Positions 1 to 4,949 of a stretch of DNA of 7,052 nucleotides are shown one piece after another. Numbering within the stretch: the stretch's first letter is position 1; every line of letters starts with the position of its first letter. The notes under the pieces are model-generated. The model was not told the origin of the DNA. It did no database searches and was given only the letters and a program-made list of their open reading frames with translations. Made by a program: the position numbers and the translations under genes. The stretch covers positions 1-7,052 of the forward strand of contig JADFLD010000104.1 of NCBI GenBank assembly GCA_022564535.1, written 5' to 3'. This DNA is from Gemmatimonadota bacterium. GTDB taxonomy: Bacteria; Gemmatimonadota; Gemmatimonadetes; Longimicrobiales; UBA6960.

Positions 1-27
1 TTTGTAATCATTCAACTCAGTAAGTAC

Positions 28-118
28 CCACCAGCAAAGCCGGTGGCTTTAGATTGTGAGCCGCTCAAAGCGGCGTAAACGGGACCGCTGCGCGGACCCT
101 TGAACCCCCTAAAGGGGG
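28..118. repeat. Right-end hairpin array of the MITE
   Basis: Four separate inverted repeats follow one another: CCACC/GGTGG with an inner GC/GC pair and AAA loop (28-46, one A.C mismatch); GCCGCT/AGCGGC with loop CAA (60-74, perfect); GGGACCGC/GCGGACCC with loop TGC and one A.A mismatch (81-99); and CCCCC/GGGGG with loop TAAA (105-118). In IS200/IS605 elements the right end carries subterminal hairpins that TnpA binds as single-stranded DNA. The outermost hairpin (28-46) is the likeliest TnpA site because it lies nearest the end. The others may serve as terminator-like structures or be remnants of repeated ends. Confidence 0.7.
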
Positions 119-126
119 ATTGACTG

Positions 127-236
127 CTACATCAAGTTCAGCTGATCGACTCTTTGATCCTCGTGTTCTTGGTGCCGGATGTATTCGCGGATTTACACTC
201 CCAACGACTGTGGCTTAAACTTCCTACGTGTCTCAT
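127..236 (-). pseudogene. tnpA: IS200-like TnpA transposase remnant, internal deletion
   Basis: The ATG at 236 opens with MRHVGSLSHSRWECK, the usual N-terminus of IS200-group Y1 transposases (compare MRHxRSLSHSxWxCKYHVVF). Immediately afterwards, in another frame, positions 192-127 encode IREYIRHQEHEDQRVDQLNLM and a stop, which is the typical C-terminal helix and tail of the same family. A full protein is about 130-150 residues, so roughly 100 codons carrying the HUH and Tyr catalytic residues have been removed. The two fragments meet near position 192, out of frame with each other. Translation from the ATG continues instead to a stop near 148 without making any transposase domain. A good Shine-Dalgarno, GAGGGAG, sits six bases before the ATG. 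The product is certainly non-catalytic. Confidence 0.85.
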
Positions 237-242
237 GAATTG

Positions 243-279
243 CTCCCTCTCGCGTTGCTTGGCGGCTCACGGGAGGGAG
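243..279 (-). promoter_or_regulatory. Probable Shine-Dalgarno-sequestering stem of tnpA
   Basis: In the minus-strand RNA, CTCCCTC (279-273) is the exact complement of GAGGGAG (249-243), the ribosome binding site six bases upstream of the tnpA ATG at 236. Folding would hide the site, with a loop of about 23 bases. IS200 is known to repress its transposase by a 5' hairpin that occludes the ribosome binding site, so this looks like the same device kept in a non-autonomous copy. Part of the upstream arm also belongs to the 275-294 palindrome, so the two folds compete. Confidence 0.5.
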
Positions 280-294
280 TCTCATGAGACTCCC
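275..294. repeat. Perfect 20-bp palindrome in the MITE left end
   Basis: GGGAGTCTCA followed by TGAGACTCCC is an uninterrupted palindrome. IS200 is known to carry a 5' stem-loop that stops incoming transcription before tnpA, and this palindrome sits in the corresponding place. The nine bases GTCTCATGA inside it recur at 230-238, over the tnpA start codon. No U-tract follows on the minus strand, so termination is only inferred. Confidence 0.55.
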
Positions 295-301
295 GGAAAT
301 G

Positions 302-868
302 TCAAACTCCGGCTGCCTCCCCAGCTGAAGCTGGGGGGTCTCCCGATTGGTCTAGGCCCTCGCCATTCGTGGTCATTGAAAGCTTCACGAGTTCCTGCCC
401 CTTCCCGTTCAGAGTAGTGACCGTCCCGAGCCTTCCGCTGTTCTCGCCTGCAGAGTCCTCCAGCTTCACCAGGGCGGTGCCGTCCTTCGCGATCACATGA
501 AAGGCCCGCGCCTTTACCACATCAGGAATCCCTGCAGTCGCGCCCATGACGGCGACGGCCAGCAAGACCAGGAGCACAACAGCACCCGCGCCCTTCAGCA
601 TTCGGTTCTCGCGCTCGAGTCGGTCCGCGATTCCATGCCGAAGTGACGAGAGCCCGAGCCGTTGGTCCTCTTCGGTGAACGTCGGTGGGTCCGCGAACGC
701 AGCTACGGCATCCTCGATGATGTCGCTCGCCGTGTCGAGATCGGGATCACCCCGACCCAGAGAGATCACGTCGCCGCGCGTCCGCGCGAGATCCATGAGG
801 TTGTAACGGAGCGTGGTAGCCTTCTCACCCGACCGCACCGCGCCGGCGCCGTCCGATCGCTCGCTCAC
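302..868 (-). CDS. Chimeric ORF: aminotransferase N-terminus, membrane-anchored repeat protein, MITE-derived tail
   Basis: The start is the GTG at 868, overlapping the previous stop as GTGA and preceded at seven bases by GGGAG (880-876). Residues ~18-57 (around NLMDLARTRGDVISLGRGDPD) look like the N-terminal arm of a class I aminotransferase. The match then stops, and residues ~60-171 look like another protein: a charged, probably coiled stretch (~62-92), one membrane helix (~94-112) and a repetitive outer part with LVKLEDSAG and ELVKLSMTTNGEG. Residues ~172-188 are read from the left end of the IS200-type MITE, which supplies the stop. The 188-residue product therefore has three origins: a gene cut after about 57 codons, a fused fragment, and an insertion. 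It cannot be an aminotransferase. It may be expressed as a membrane-anchored relic or be a pseudogene. The reading frame is clear; function is unknown. Confidence 0.65.
   Translation of the reverse strand: MSERSDGAGAVRSGEKATTLRYNLMDLARTRGDVISLGRGDPDLDTASDIIEDAVAAFADPPTFTEEDQRLGLSSLRHGIADRLERENRMLKGAGAVVLLVLLAVAVMGATAGIPDVVKARAFHVIAKDGTALVKLEDSAGENSGRLGTVTTLNGKGQELVKLSMTTNGEGLDQSGDPPASAGEAAGV
319..336. repeat. Left-end hairpin of the MITE
   Basis: CCCCAGCT (319-326) and AGCTGGGG (329-336) form a perfect 8-bp stem around GA, or a 7-bp stem with a TGAA tetraloop. Its place upstream of the tnpA start on the minus strand matches the left-end recognition hairpin of IS200/IS605 elements. It is translated into the foreign tail of the host reading frame that ends at 302. 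Confidence 0.6.
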
Positions 869-1497
869 GGCCGGACTCCCAACGCCCACAGGGCCGCCCG
901 CTGCGACGGTCCCGGTGCGCAGATGGACGACGCCTGCTTCCACTTGGTGATCGTTGCGACCGTATCTGGCTGCGCCCCGACGAAACCGAGCGTGAAGGGT
1001 CTCATTCCGTCGAGTCCGTCGAGAGAGCCGATGATGATTTCGTCGGGATCGAGGTCGAAACCGTCATCCCCAAAGAGGCGATCGCCGATCGTCACGATCG
1101 GTGACGTCGCGGCGCCCTCGGACACTTTGACGTCCGTCCAGTCGAGAAGCGGCTGATGCACGGCGGATATCGAGCCCGCGACGGATCCACCCGGAACCAC
1201 GCCCAGACCAAGCAGGGTGACGAAGACGGCCTCTCCTTCGCTCGCGGTCACCAGGACCGATTCGGCCCCACGCGCCGGCAGACCGACCTCGGCAAGACGA
1301 GCGGCGATGCGTTCGCGGAGCGGAGTCATGCCCGGTCGAGCCGGGTAGTGGGTCTCCCCCGCCAGGAGATGGTGACGGAGGGAGTCGAGGAGGCCGGCCG
1401 CGGGCGCGTCGACCGACGCGCGCCCCCCCTTGGCTGAGCCGATCGCGACTCGAACGCGTTTCGCGAGCGAGCGCTCGACCCGGGTTGGGCCCGTCAT
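865..1497 (-). CDS. Aminotransferase-like protein, shortened, lacking the catalytic lysine
   Basis: This 210-residue protein starts at an ATG overlapping the previous gene's stop as ATGA. Residues ~49-104 (HYPARPGMTPLRERIAARL, then VLVTASEGEAVFVTLLGLGV) align with the substrate- and cofactor-domain start of class I (fold-type I) aminotransferases. Residues ~153-208 (IIIGSLDG to SICAPGPSQRAAL) align with the segment that normally holds the Schiff-base lysine and the helix after it. In between about 75 residues are missing, including the NPTG segment. By my alignment the usual Lys falls on Gly161, the phosphate-binding Arg near GWR becomes Thr169, and the cofactor-contacting Tyr becomes Phe142. 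A family member is normally about 390 residues. The frame is open and coupled to its neighbours, so it may be a maintained pseudoenzyme rather than fresh debris. Transaminase activity is very unlikely; a regulatory or structural role is conjecture. Confidence 0.75.
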   Translation of the reverse strand: MTGPTRVERSLAKRVRVAIGSAKGGRASVDAPAAGLLDSLRHHLLAGETHYPARPGMTPLRERIAARLAEVGLPARGAESVLVTASEGEAVFVTLLGLGVVPGGSVAGSISAVHQPLLDWTDVKVSEGAATSPIVTIGDRLFGDDGFDLDPDEIIIGSLDGLDGMRPFTLGFVGAQPDTVATITKWKQASSICAPGPSQRAALWALGVRP

Positions 1498-2309
1498 GGG
1501 GTCGCTGTGACGCGAGGGGGAACGTGTTCGGCAAATGCGTCGATGCGACGCAATACGTCGGCGTCGCCGTGCGTCTCGATCGCCTGAGTGAGTACTTGAG
1601 CGTCGAATCGGCAGCCGCTCACTCCGCCACGCAGACCGGCCAGAAACAGAAAGGCCGGCCCGAGGCTCACCGGATCGTTCCATTCGGCCCTGGCCGACGT
1701 AGGCGCCGCGGCAGCGTCGGCTCGCGTGAGCGACGTCGGCTTGAGGCGCAGTCCTGGAGTCACCGTATTGACGCTCACCGGGGACCCCTCGAGCTCCAGC
1801 GCCAGGCAACGGGTCATCCCCTCGAGCGCGAACTTCGAAGCGCAGTACGCGGCCTCCGTCGCGAACGCGAGCGTGCCCGCTCGGGAGGAGACGTTGATGA
1901 TCGATCCACCGGTCTTCGCGAGACCAGGCGCCAACTCACGGCAGAGCACCATGGGAGCGGTCAGATTCACTGCGATGGTTCGGTCCCACGTGTCCAGATC
2001 GATGTCCGTGACGGCCTGCCGCTCGAGGACTCCCGCGTTGTTGACCAATACGCGCAGCTTCGGCGCCTCGGAACGCACCTCCTGAGCGAGCGCCACGCAG
2101 GCCCTCCGATCCGTGAGGTCGACCGTACGGATCTCCACCTCACCACCCACGGTCCGGATCTCCTCCGCGGCCTCGTCGAGCTCGCCCTCCACCTCCGCAA
2201 TCATCCATACACGGGCCCCGGCTTCCGCGAAGACGCGCGCGACGCCAAAGCCGAGCCCTCGACTGCTCCCGGTGACGAGCGCGTCGCACCCTGCGATGGA
2301 CTCGATCAT
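1494..2309 (-). CDS. Short-chain dehydrogenase/reductase (SDR), classical type
   Basis: The 271-residue protein has the full classical SDR set: the dinucleotide-binding TGSSRGLG (13-20), NNAG (90-93), the active-site Asn115 in NLTAP, Ser142 in NVSSRAG, Tyr155 and Lys159 in YCASK, and the PG turn (185-186). It should therefore be an active NAD(P)-dependent oxidoreductase acting on an alcohol or carbonyl group, in the cytoplasm. The substrate loop after PG (around 187-210) is Ala/Thr-rich and not diagnostic. No clear acidic residue or arginine marks the cofactor preference at the end of the second strand (MIAEVEGEL). The ATG shares one base with the stop of the upstream permease gene (TGATG), and its stop overlaps the next start (ATGA), so it is translated as part of the operon. 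Homology alone would call it FabG-like, but there is no fatty-acid context. Confidence 0.92.
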   Translation of the reverse strand: MIESIAGCDALVTGSSRGLGFGVARVFAEAGARVWMIAEVEGELDEAAEEIRTVGGEVEIRTVDLTDRRACVALAQEVRSEAPKLRVLVNNAGVLERQAVTDIDLDTWDRTIAVNLTAPMVLCRELAPGLAKTGGSIINVSSRAGTLAFATEAAYCASKFALEGMTRCLALELEGSPVSVNTVTPGLRLKPTSLTRADAAAAPTSARAEWNDPVSLGPAFLFLAGLRGGVSGCRFDAQVLTQAIETHGDADVLRRIDAFAEHVPPRVTATP

Positions 2310-3457
2310 CAGCCGACCAGAGACCGAACGATCCACGCGCAAGCAAAGCCCAGATAGTTGCCGAGCGCGTACCCAAAAATTCCCACGACCACGGCGGGCG
2401 CCACGAGCTTGTGCCACTTCATGGCCATGCCGATGGCGAGCGCCGACCCCGGCCCGCCGATCGCGGCCTGACTCGCGATCGACACGGTAGCGAGATCGAC
2501 CTTCGCGAGCCATCCGATACCATAGGCAACGACCATGTGCACCGTAATGATCACGACCATGAACGTGAAGATCGGCAGCCCAGCGGAAGCGACCTCTGAG
2601 AGGACTGAGGCCGCGCCCAGGACGATGAAGAAGATGTGAAGCGCGAAGTACGAGATGACCTCGGCGCCGTGCAGCTTCTGAACCACCGGAAACTGCGCAA
2701 CGATCAACGCGAGCGTGGTGAGCCAGAGCACCTCGGGAATGGCGGGTATGAACCCGCCCAGGTACCGGGCAGTCCACAGGGCCAGCAGCGGGAGCGCGCC
2801 CAGAATCGCCAGATCGGTGATGCTGAGCTCCGCATGGGTCCAGCGACGGCGCATGGCCTCTTCGTCCGCTCCGTCGGCGGTCGCCGAGGCGTTCTCCGTG
2901 CCTCCGGAACGACGCGCAAACGTAGCGCTCAACACGCCCACGAGTCCGACTTGGGCGAGCAGATACGGGACAGTCGACAGGTTGTCGGCCACCGCGGCGG
3001 CAGCGAATGTGCTGGAGTCCATTCCCAGCCCCTGCCCCACCGCCGCGAAGTTCATGCCGCCACCCGCGAACGCAGCCGAGAATGCGCCTGCGAGGTTCGA
3101 CGTCTCCGGGCCGACCCAGTCGGCCATCATCGCGCCCGCGGCGATCCCCCCCGCGAAGCTCCCGAGGCACGCGGCGCCATAGGCGATGAGCATCGGACGC
3201 CCCGCGCTCGCGAGCTCCTGCATGTTCGTCCCCATGATGATCAGCACGATCGCGTACGGAATGGCGTAGGTGAACACGGCCGCGTGCATCGGACCGGTGT
3301 GCTCGATCACGCCGAGGTTCGCGAACGCCATGCCAAGGAGCGTACAGACCACGGCCGAACTGATCTTCTTCACCCACTCGAACCGCTCTTCGAGCCACCG
3401 CGTGAACGCCACGACGCCCAGCATGAAGGTGAGAACCAGAAGCGGATCCTGGATCAC
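2309..3457 (-). CDS. DUF819-family integral membrane protein, putative transporter
   Basis: This 382-residue protein is mostly hydrophobic, with about ten membrane segments (for example ~6-20, 33-50, 59-76, 88-112, 164-180, 213-232, 241-258, 267-285, 293-315 and 352-378). A hydrophilic loop rich in Ala, Asp, Glu and Arg at ~181-209 divides two halves. The first half carries SAAFAGGGMNFAAVGQGLGM (127-146) and the second IASQAAIGGPGSALAIGMA (327-345). These Gly-rich re-entrant-looking segments are what I recall from DUF819 (YjcL-like) proteins. The substrate is not established. The GTG start at 3457 overlaps the dehydrogenase stop (GTGA), and the stop at 2309 shares a base with the SDR start. 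In an operon of dehydrogenases and an aminotransferase relative, import or export of an organic or amino acid is a reasonable inference. Confidence 0.85.
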   Translation of the reverse strand: MIQDPLLVLTFMLGVVAFTRWLEERFEWVKKISSAVVCTLLGMAFANLGVIEHTGPMHAAVFTYAIPYAIVLIIMGTNMQELASAGRPMLIAYGAACLGSFAGGIAAGAMMADWVGPETSNLAGAFSAAFAGGGMNFAAVGQGLGMDSSTFAAAAVADNLSTVPYLLAQVGLVGVLSATFARRSGGTENASATADGADEEAMRRRWTHAELSITDLAILGALPLLALWTARYLGGFIPAIPEVLWLTTLALIVAQFPVVQKLHGAEVISYFALHIFFIVLGAASVLSEVASAGLPIFTFMVVIITVHMVVAYGIGWLAKVDLATVSIASQAAIGGPGSALAIGMAMKWHKLVAPAVVVGIFGYALGNYLGFACAWIVRSLVG

Positions 3458-4503
3458 GCGTCACGCCCCACGAACGACCCGCCTTCGAGGGGGGAACCGT
3501 CGGGTCCGACTAGTCCGAGGGGCGTTTCGCCGGCTTCGAGGCGTTCCAGATTCTCCACGACGCCTCGGATCATGCCCCGCTGCCCGCCCCCGGTCCCTCC
3601 GCCAATGTGGGGGGAGAAAAGCACGTTGGGGCAATCGGTCAACGGATGACCGACCGGGAGTGGTTCGTCGACGAACGCATCGAGCCCCGCCCCTGCGATT
3701 CCCCCCGTACGTAGCGTCTCGACCAGGGCCCGTTCGTCGACCAGGCCACCGCGCGCCGTGTTCACGAGAATCGAGTCGGTCTTCATCGCGGCGAGTGCCG
3801 CGGCGTCGATCATGCCTTCGGTGGCGTCCGTGTGTGGCACATGGAGACTCACGATGTCGCTCGTCGCCAAAAGCTCGTCGAGCGGTACGGCCCGCACCCC
3901 GGCCATCGCCGCGTACGACTCCGGGAGTGGCGTCCGTTTGAAGTAGACGACCTCCATGTCGAAGGATTGCGCGCGTCGCGCGACCTCGATCCCTATGTCA
4001 CCGAACCCCACGAGACCGAGGCGCTTCCCATAGAGCTGACGAACCGAGTCGAAGCCGAGCCAGTTGAAGGAGATGACTCGCTCCGACGTTCGAACGGGAT
4101 CGACTCCGCGTGCCTGATAGGCCCCGTTGAGGGTGCCCTGATGGCCCTCGACGAGCATTCGATACAACCCGAGCATGAGCGCCATCGCCTGCTCCGCGAC
4201 CGCGACGGCTCCACCGTGCGGAAGCACGGAGACAGGGACCCCGACCTCGTGGGCCGCCTCCCAGTCCACCGCCCATGGCGCCCGGCCCGTGACCTGGACG
4301 AGCCGCAAACCGGGCACCTCGAGCAGCTGCCGCCCGATCCGGCGACGGGACGTCAGCAGTGCGCCGGCTCCCGACGCGATCTCCGGCAACGCCCGGTCTT
4401 CGTTCTGCCCGGCCCACGTGGCGTCGAAGCCCGCATCGCGAAGCGACGCGTCGAAACCCTCTCGAATCCGTTCGGGGATATCCTGTAGGTGGACGACTCG
4501 CAA
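3454..4503 (-). CDS. D-isomer-specific 2-hydroxyacid dehydrogenase
   Basis: Counting from a TTG start at 4503, the 349-residue protein begins MRVVHLQDIPE, as family members usually do. It holds the Rossmann motif GFGDIG (166-171), the catalytic Arg251 in NTARGGLVDE, Glu280 in DAFVDEP and His299 in SPHIGGGT. It should interconvert a 2-oxoacid and a D-2-hydroxyacid with NAD(P)H in the cytoplasm. At the end of the second Rossmann strand the usual Asp is replaced (VVYFKRTP, Phe188-Lys189-Arg190), which favours NADP(H); this is inference. The frame stays open to a GTG at 4590, adding 29 Pro/Ser-rich residues with no family resemblance and no ribosome binding site, so I prefer the TTG, though its AGGA lies rather far away (10 bases). 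It is the first gene of the operon, and its TGA overlaps the next GTG. Substrate unknown; glyoxylate/hydroxypyruvate- or phosphoglycerate-type enzymes are the closest classes. Confidence 0.9.
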   Translation of the reverse strand: MRVVHLQDIPERIREGFDASLRDAGFDATWAGQNEDRALPEIASGAGALLTSRRRIGRQLLEVPGLRLVQVTGRAPWAVDWEAAHEVGVPVSVLPHGGAVAVAEQAMALMLGLYRMLVEGHQGTLNGAYQARGVDPVRTSERVISFNWLGFDSVRQLYGKRLGLVGFGDIGIEVARRAQSFDMEVVYFKRTPLPESYAAMAGVRAVPLDELLATSDIVSLHVPHTDATEGMIDAAALAAMKTDSILVNTARGGLVDERALVETLRTGGIAGAGLDAFVDEPLPVGHPLTDCPNVLFSPHIGGGTGGGQRGMIRGVVENLERLEAGETPLGLVGPDGSPLEGGSFVGRDA

Positions 4504-4577
4504 CGTGGGCGGATCCTGGGTCGACGGAGATCTCGGGCGGAGTACCGACCCCGAGATCGAGACCGGGGCGGGGGGCG

Positions 4578-4606
4578 AAGGTAGAGGCACCGAAAGCGAC
4601 GGGCAA
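4578..4606 (-). promoter_or_regulatory. Possible minus-strand promoter of the dehydrogenase operon
   Basis: On the minus strand TTGCCC (4606-4601), the other arm of the inner repeat, is followed after 17 bases by TACCTT (4583-4578), a poor -10 box. If real, transcription would begin downstream of the GTG at 4590, which supports the TTG start at 4503. The evidence is only spacing and symmetry. Confidence 0.22.
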
Positions 4607-4625
4607 AGGTTGCCCCGCCCGTCGC
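4596..4625. promoter_or_regulatory. Nested inverted repeats in the divergent intergenic region
   Basis: GCGACGGGC (4596-4604) and GCCCGTCGC (4617-4625) form a perfect 9-bp inverted repeat with a 12-base centre. A second perfect repeat, GGGCAA (4601-4606) and TTGCCC (4610-4615), is nested and shares bases with the first, so the two pairings exclude each other as hairpins. The location between divergent genes suits an operator for a dimeric regulator or a cruciform. No regulator gene is in the window. Confidence 0.5.
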
Positions 4626-4639
4626 GGTGTGCTTAACAT
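4610..4639 (+). promoter_or_regulatory. Possible promoter of the small-subunit/amidase pair
   Basis: TTGCCC (4610-4615) resembles a -35 box and TAACAT (4634-4639) a -10 box, 18 bases apart, each matching four of six sigma70 consensus bases. Transcription would begin about a dozen bases before the ATG. The -35 box is one arm of the inner inverted repeat, so a protein bound there would block it. Weak matches; housekeeping boxes may differ in this organism. Confidence 0.35.
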
Positions 4640-4657
4640 CGGCGCTCTCCGGGGGAA

Positions 4658-4948
4658 ATGATGACAATCGATCGTCGGCAGTTCACCAAGGTTGCGGGGG
4701 CGAGTGCCGCCGCATTGGCCATGACCTGGCAGCAGGCCTGTACGCAGGTCGCCGAGACGGGCGAGGTGAGGGCGGAGACCGTGCGCGCGCTCCTCGACGC
4801 CCAGGGCCCACGGAGCATCTACGACCAGCCCGAGGAGTTCGAAAGGCTTCGACGCGCGGTCGCGAACAGCATCGAGATCTCCGCAGAGCTCAGGAGCTTC
4901 CCGCTCAGCGACGACGAGCAACCGCTCACGATCTTCCGGAGGGGCTAG
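4658..4948 (+). CDS. Tat-signal small protein, AtzG/GatC-like amidase partner
   Basis: The 96-residue product begins MMTIDRRQFTKVAGASAAALAM. DRRQFTK is a twin-arginine motif, followed by a hydrophobic Ala-rich stretch, so export by the Tat pathway or membrane anchoring is likely. Cys28 lies after QQA, which is not a good lipobox. GGGGG (4651-4655) is better placed for the second ATG (4661) than the first. The mature part is helical, and its end, ELRSFPLSDDEQPLTIFRRG (77-96), resembles the end of AtzG/DUF4089 and GatC-like small subunits (pattern ..FPLPDDxEP...F), which wrap around amidase-signature partners. The gene stops one base before the amidase start, as in AtzG-AtzE type pairs. The similarity is from memory and short, so the partner role is an inference. 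The alternative is the N-terminal part of an amidase separated by a frameshift. Confidence 0.72.
   Translation: MMTIDRRQFTKVAGASAAALAMTWQQACTQVAETGEVRAETVRALLDAQGPRSIYDQPEEFERLRRAVANSIEISAELRSFPLSDDEQPLTIFRRG
4938..4944 (+). promoter_or_regulatory. Strong ribosome binding site of the amidase
   Basis: GGAGGGG lies five bases before the GTG at 4950 and inside the last codons of the small protein. It decides the GTG start and argues that the amidase is a true separate gene, not the product of a frameshifted single gene. Confidence 0.6.
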
Positions 4949-4949
4949 C

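Larger units (their letters stand above)
20..345 (-). mobile_element. IS200/IS605-family MITE (internally deleted element)
   Basis: Read on the minus strand, this stretch has the order of a complete IS200/IS605 element: a left-end hairpin (319-336), a 20-bp palindrome (275-294), a ribosome binding site, the first 15 codons of a Y1 transposase, then the last 21 codons, a stop, and a right end made of several hairpins (28-118). The HUH motif and catalytic tyrosine region are missing, so the copy could move only if a related full-length transposase acted on it. Members of this family have no terminal inverted repeats and make no target duplication, so the exact ends cannot be read off. The left boundary is probably 340-355, where the host reading frame is interrupted, and the right boundary is roughly 15-27. 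Class and orientation are well supported; the boundaries are approximate. Confidence 0.8.

Noticed and set aside
28..118. CRISPR array or tRNA-like structure
   Set aside because: The stems differ from each other in sequence and spacing, so there are no direct repeats, and no cloverleaf or anticodon arrangement fits; the adjoining tnpA end explains them as an insertion-element terminus.
154..417. Plus-strand 87-residue frame across the MITE
   Set aside because: It runs opposite the transposase remnant and the MITE left end, with no ribosome binding site or recognisable sequence.
1485..2357. Long plus-strand open frame opposite the SDR gene
   Set aside because: It is rich in Arg, His and Gly, has no recognisable motif, and lies opposite a gene with a full set of SDR catalytic motifs; typical of antisense frames in G+C-rich DNA.
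2309..3464. SDR frame extended upstream to make a 656-residue protein
   Set aside because: The added part is an Arg-rich shadow of the DUF819 gene; the SDR begins at the ATG at 2309, coupled to the permease stop.
2636..3649. Plus-strand open frame of 337 codons opposite the DUF819 and dehydrogenase genes
   Set aside because: Low-complexity Arg/Glu/His composition, and it crosses the junction of two convincing minus-strand genes; a shadow frame.
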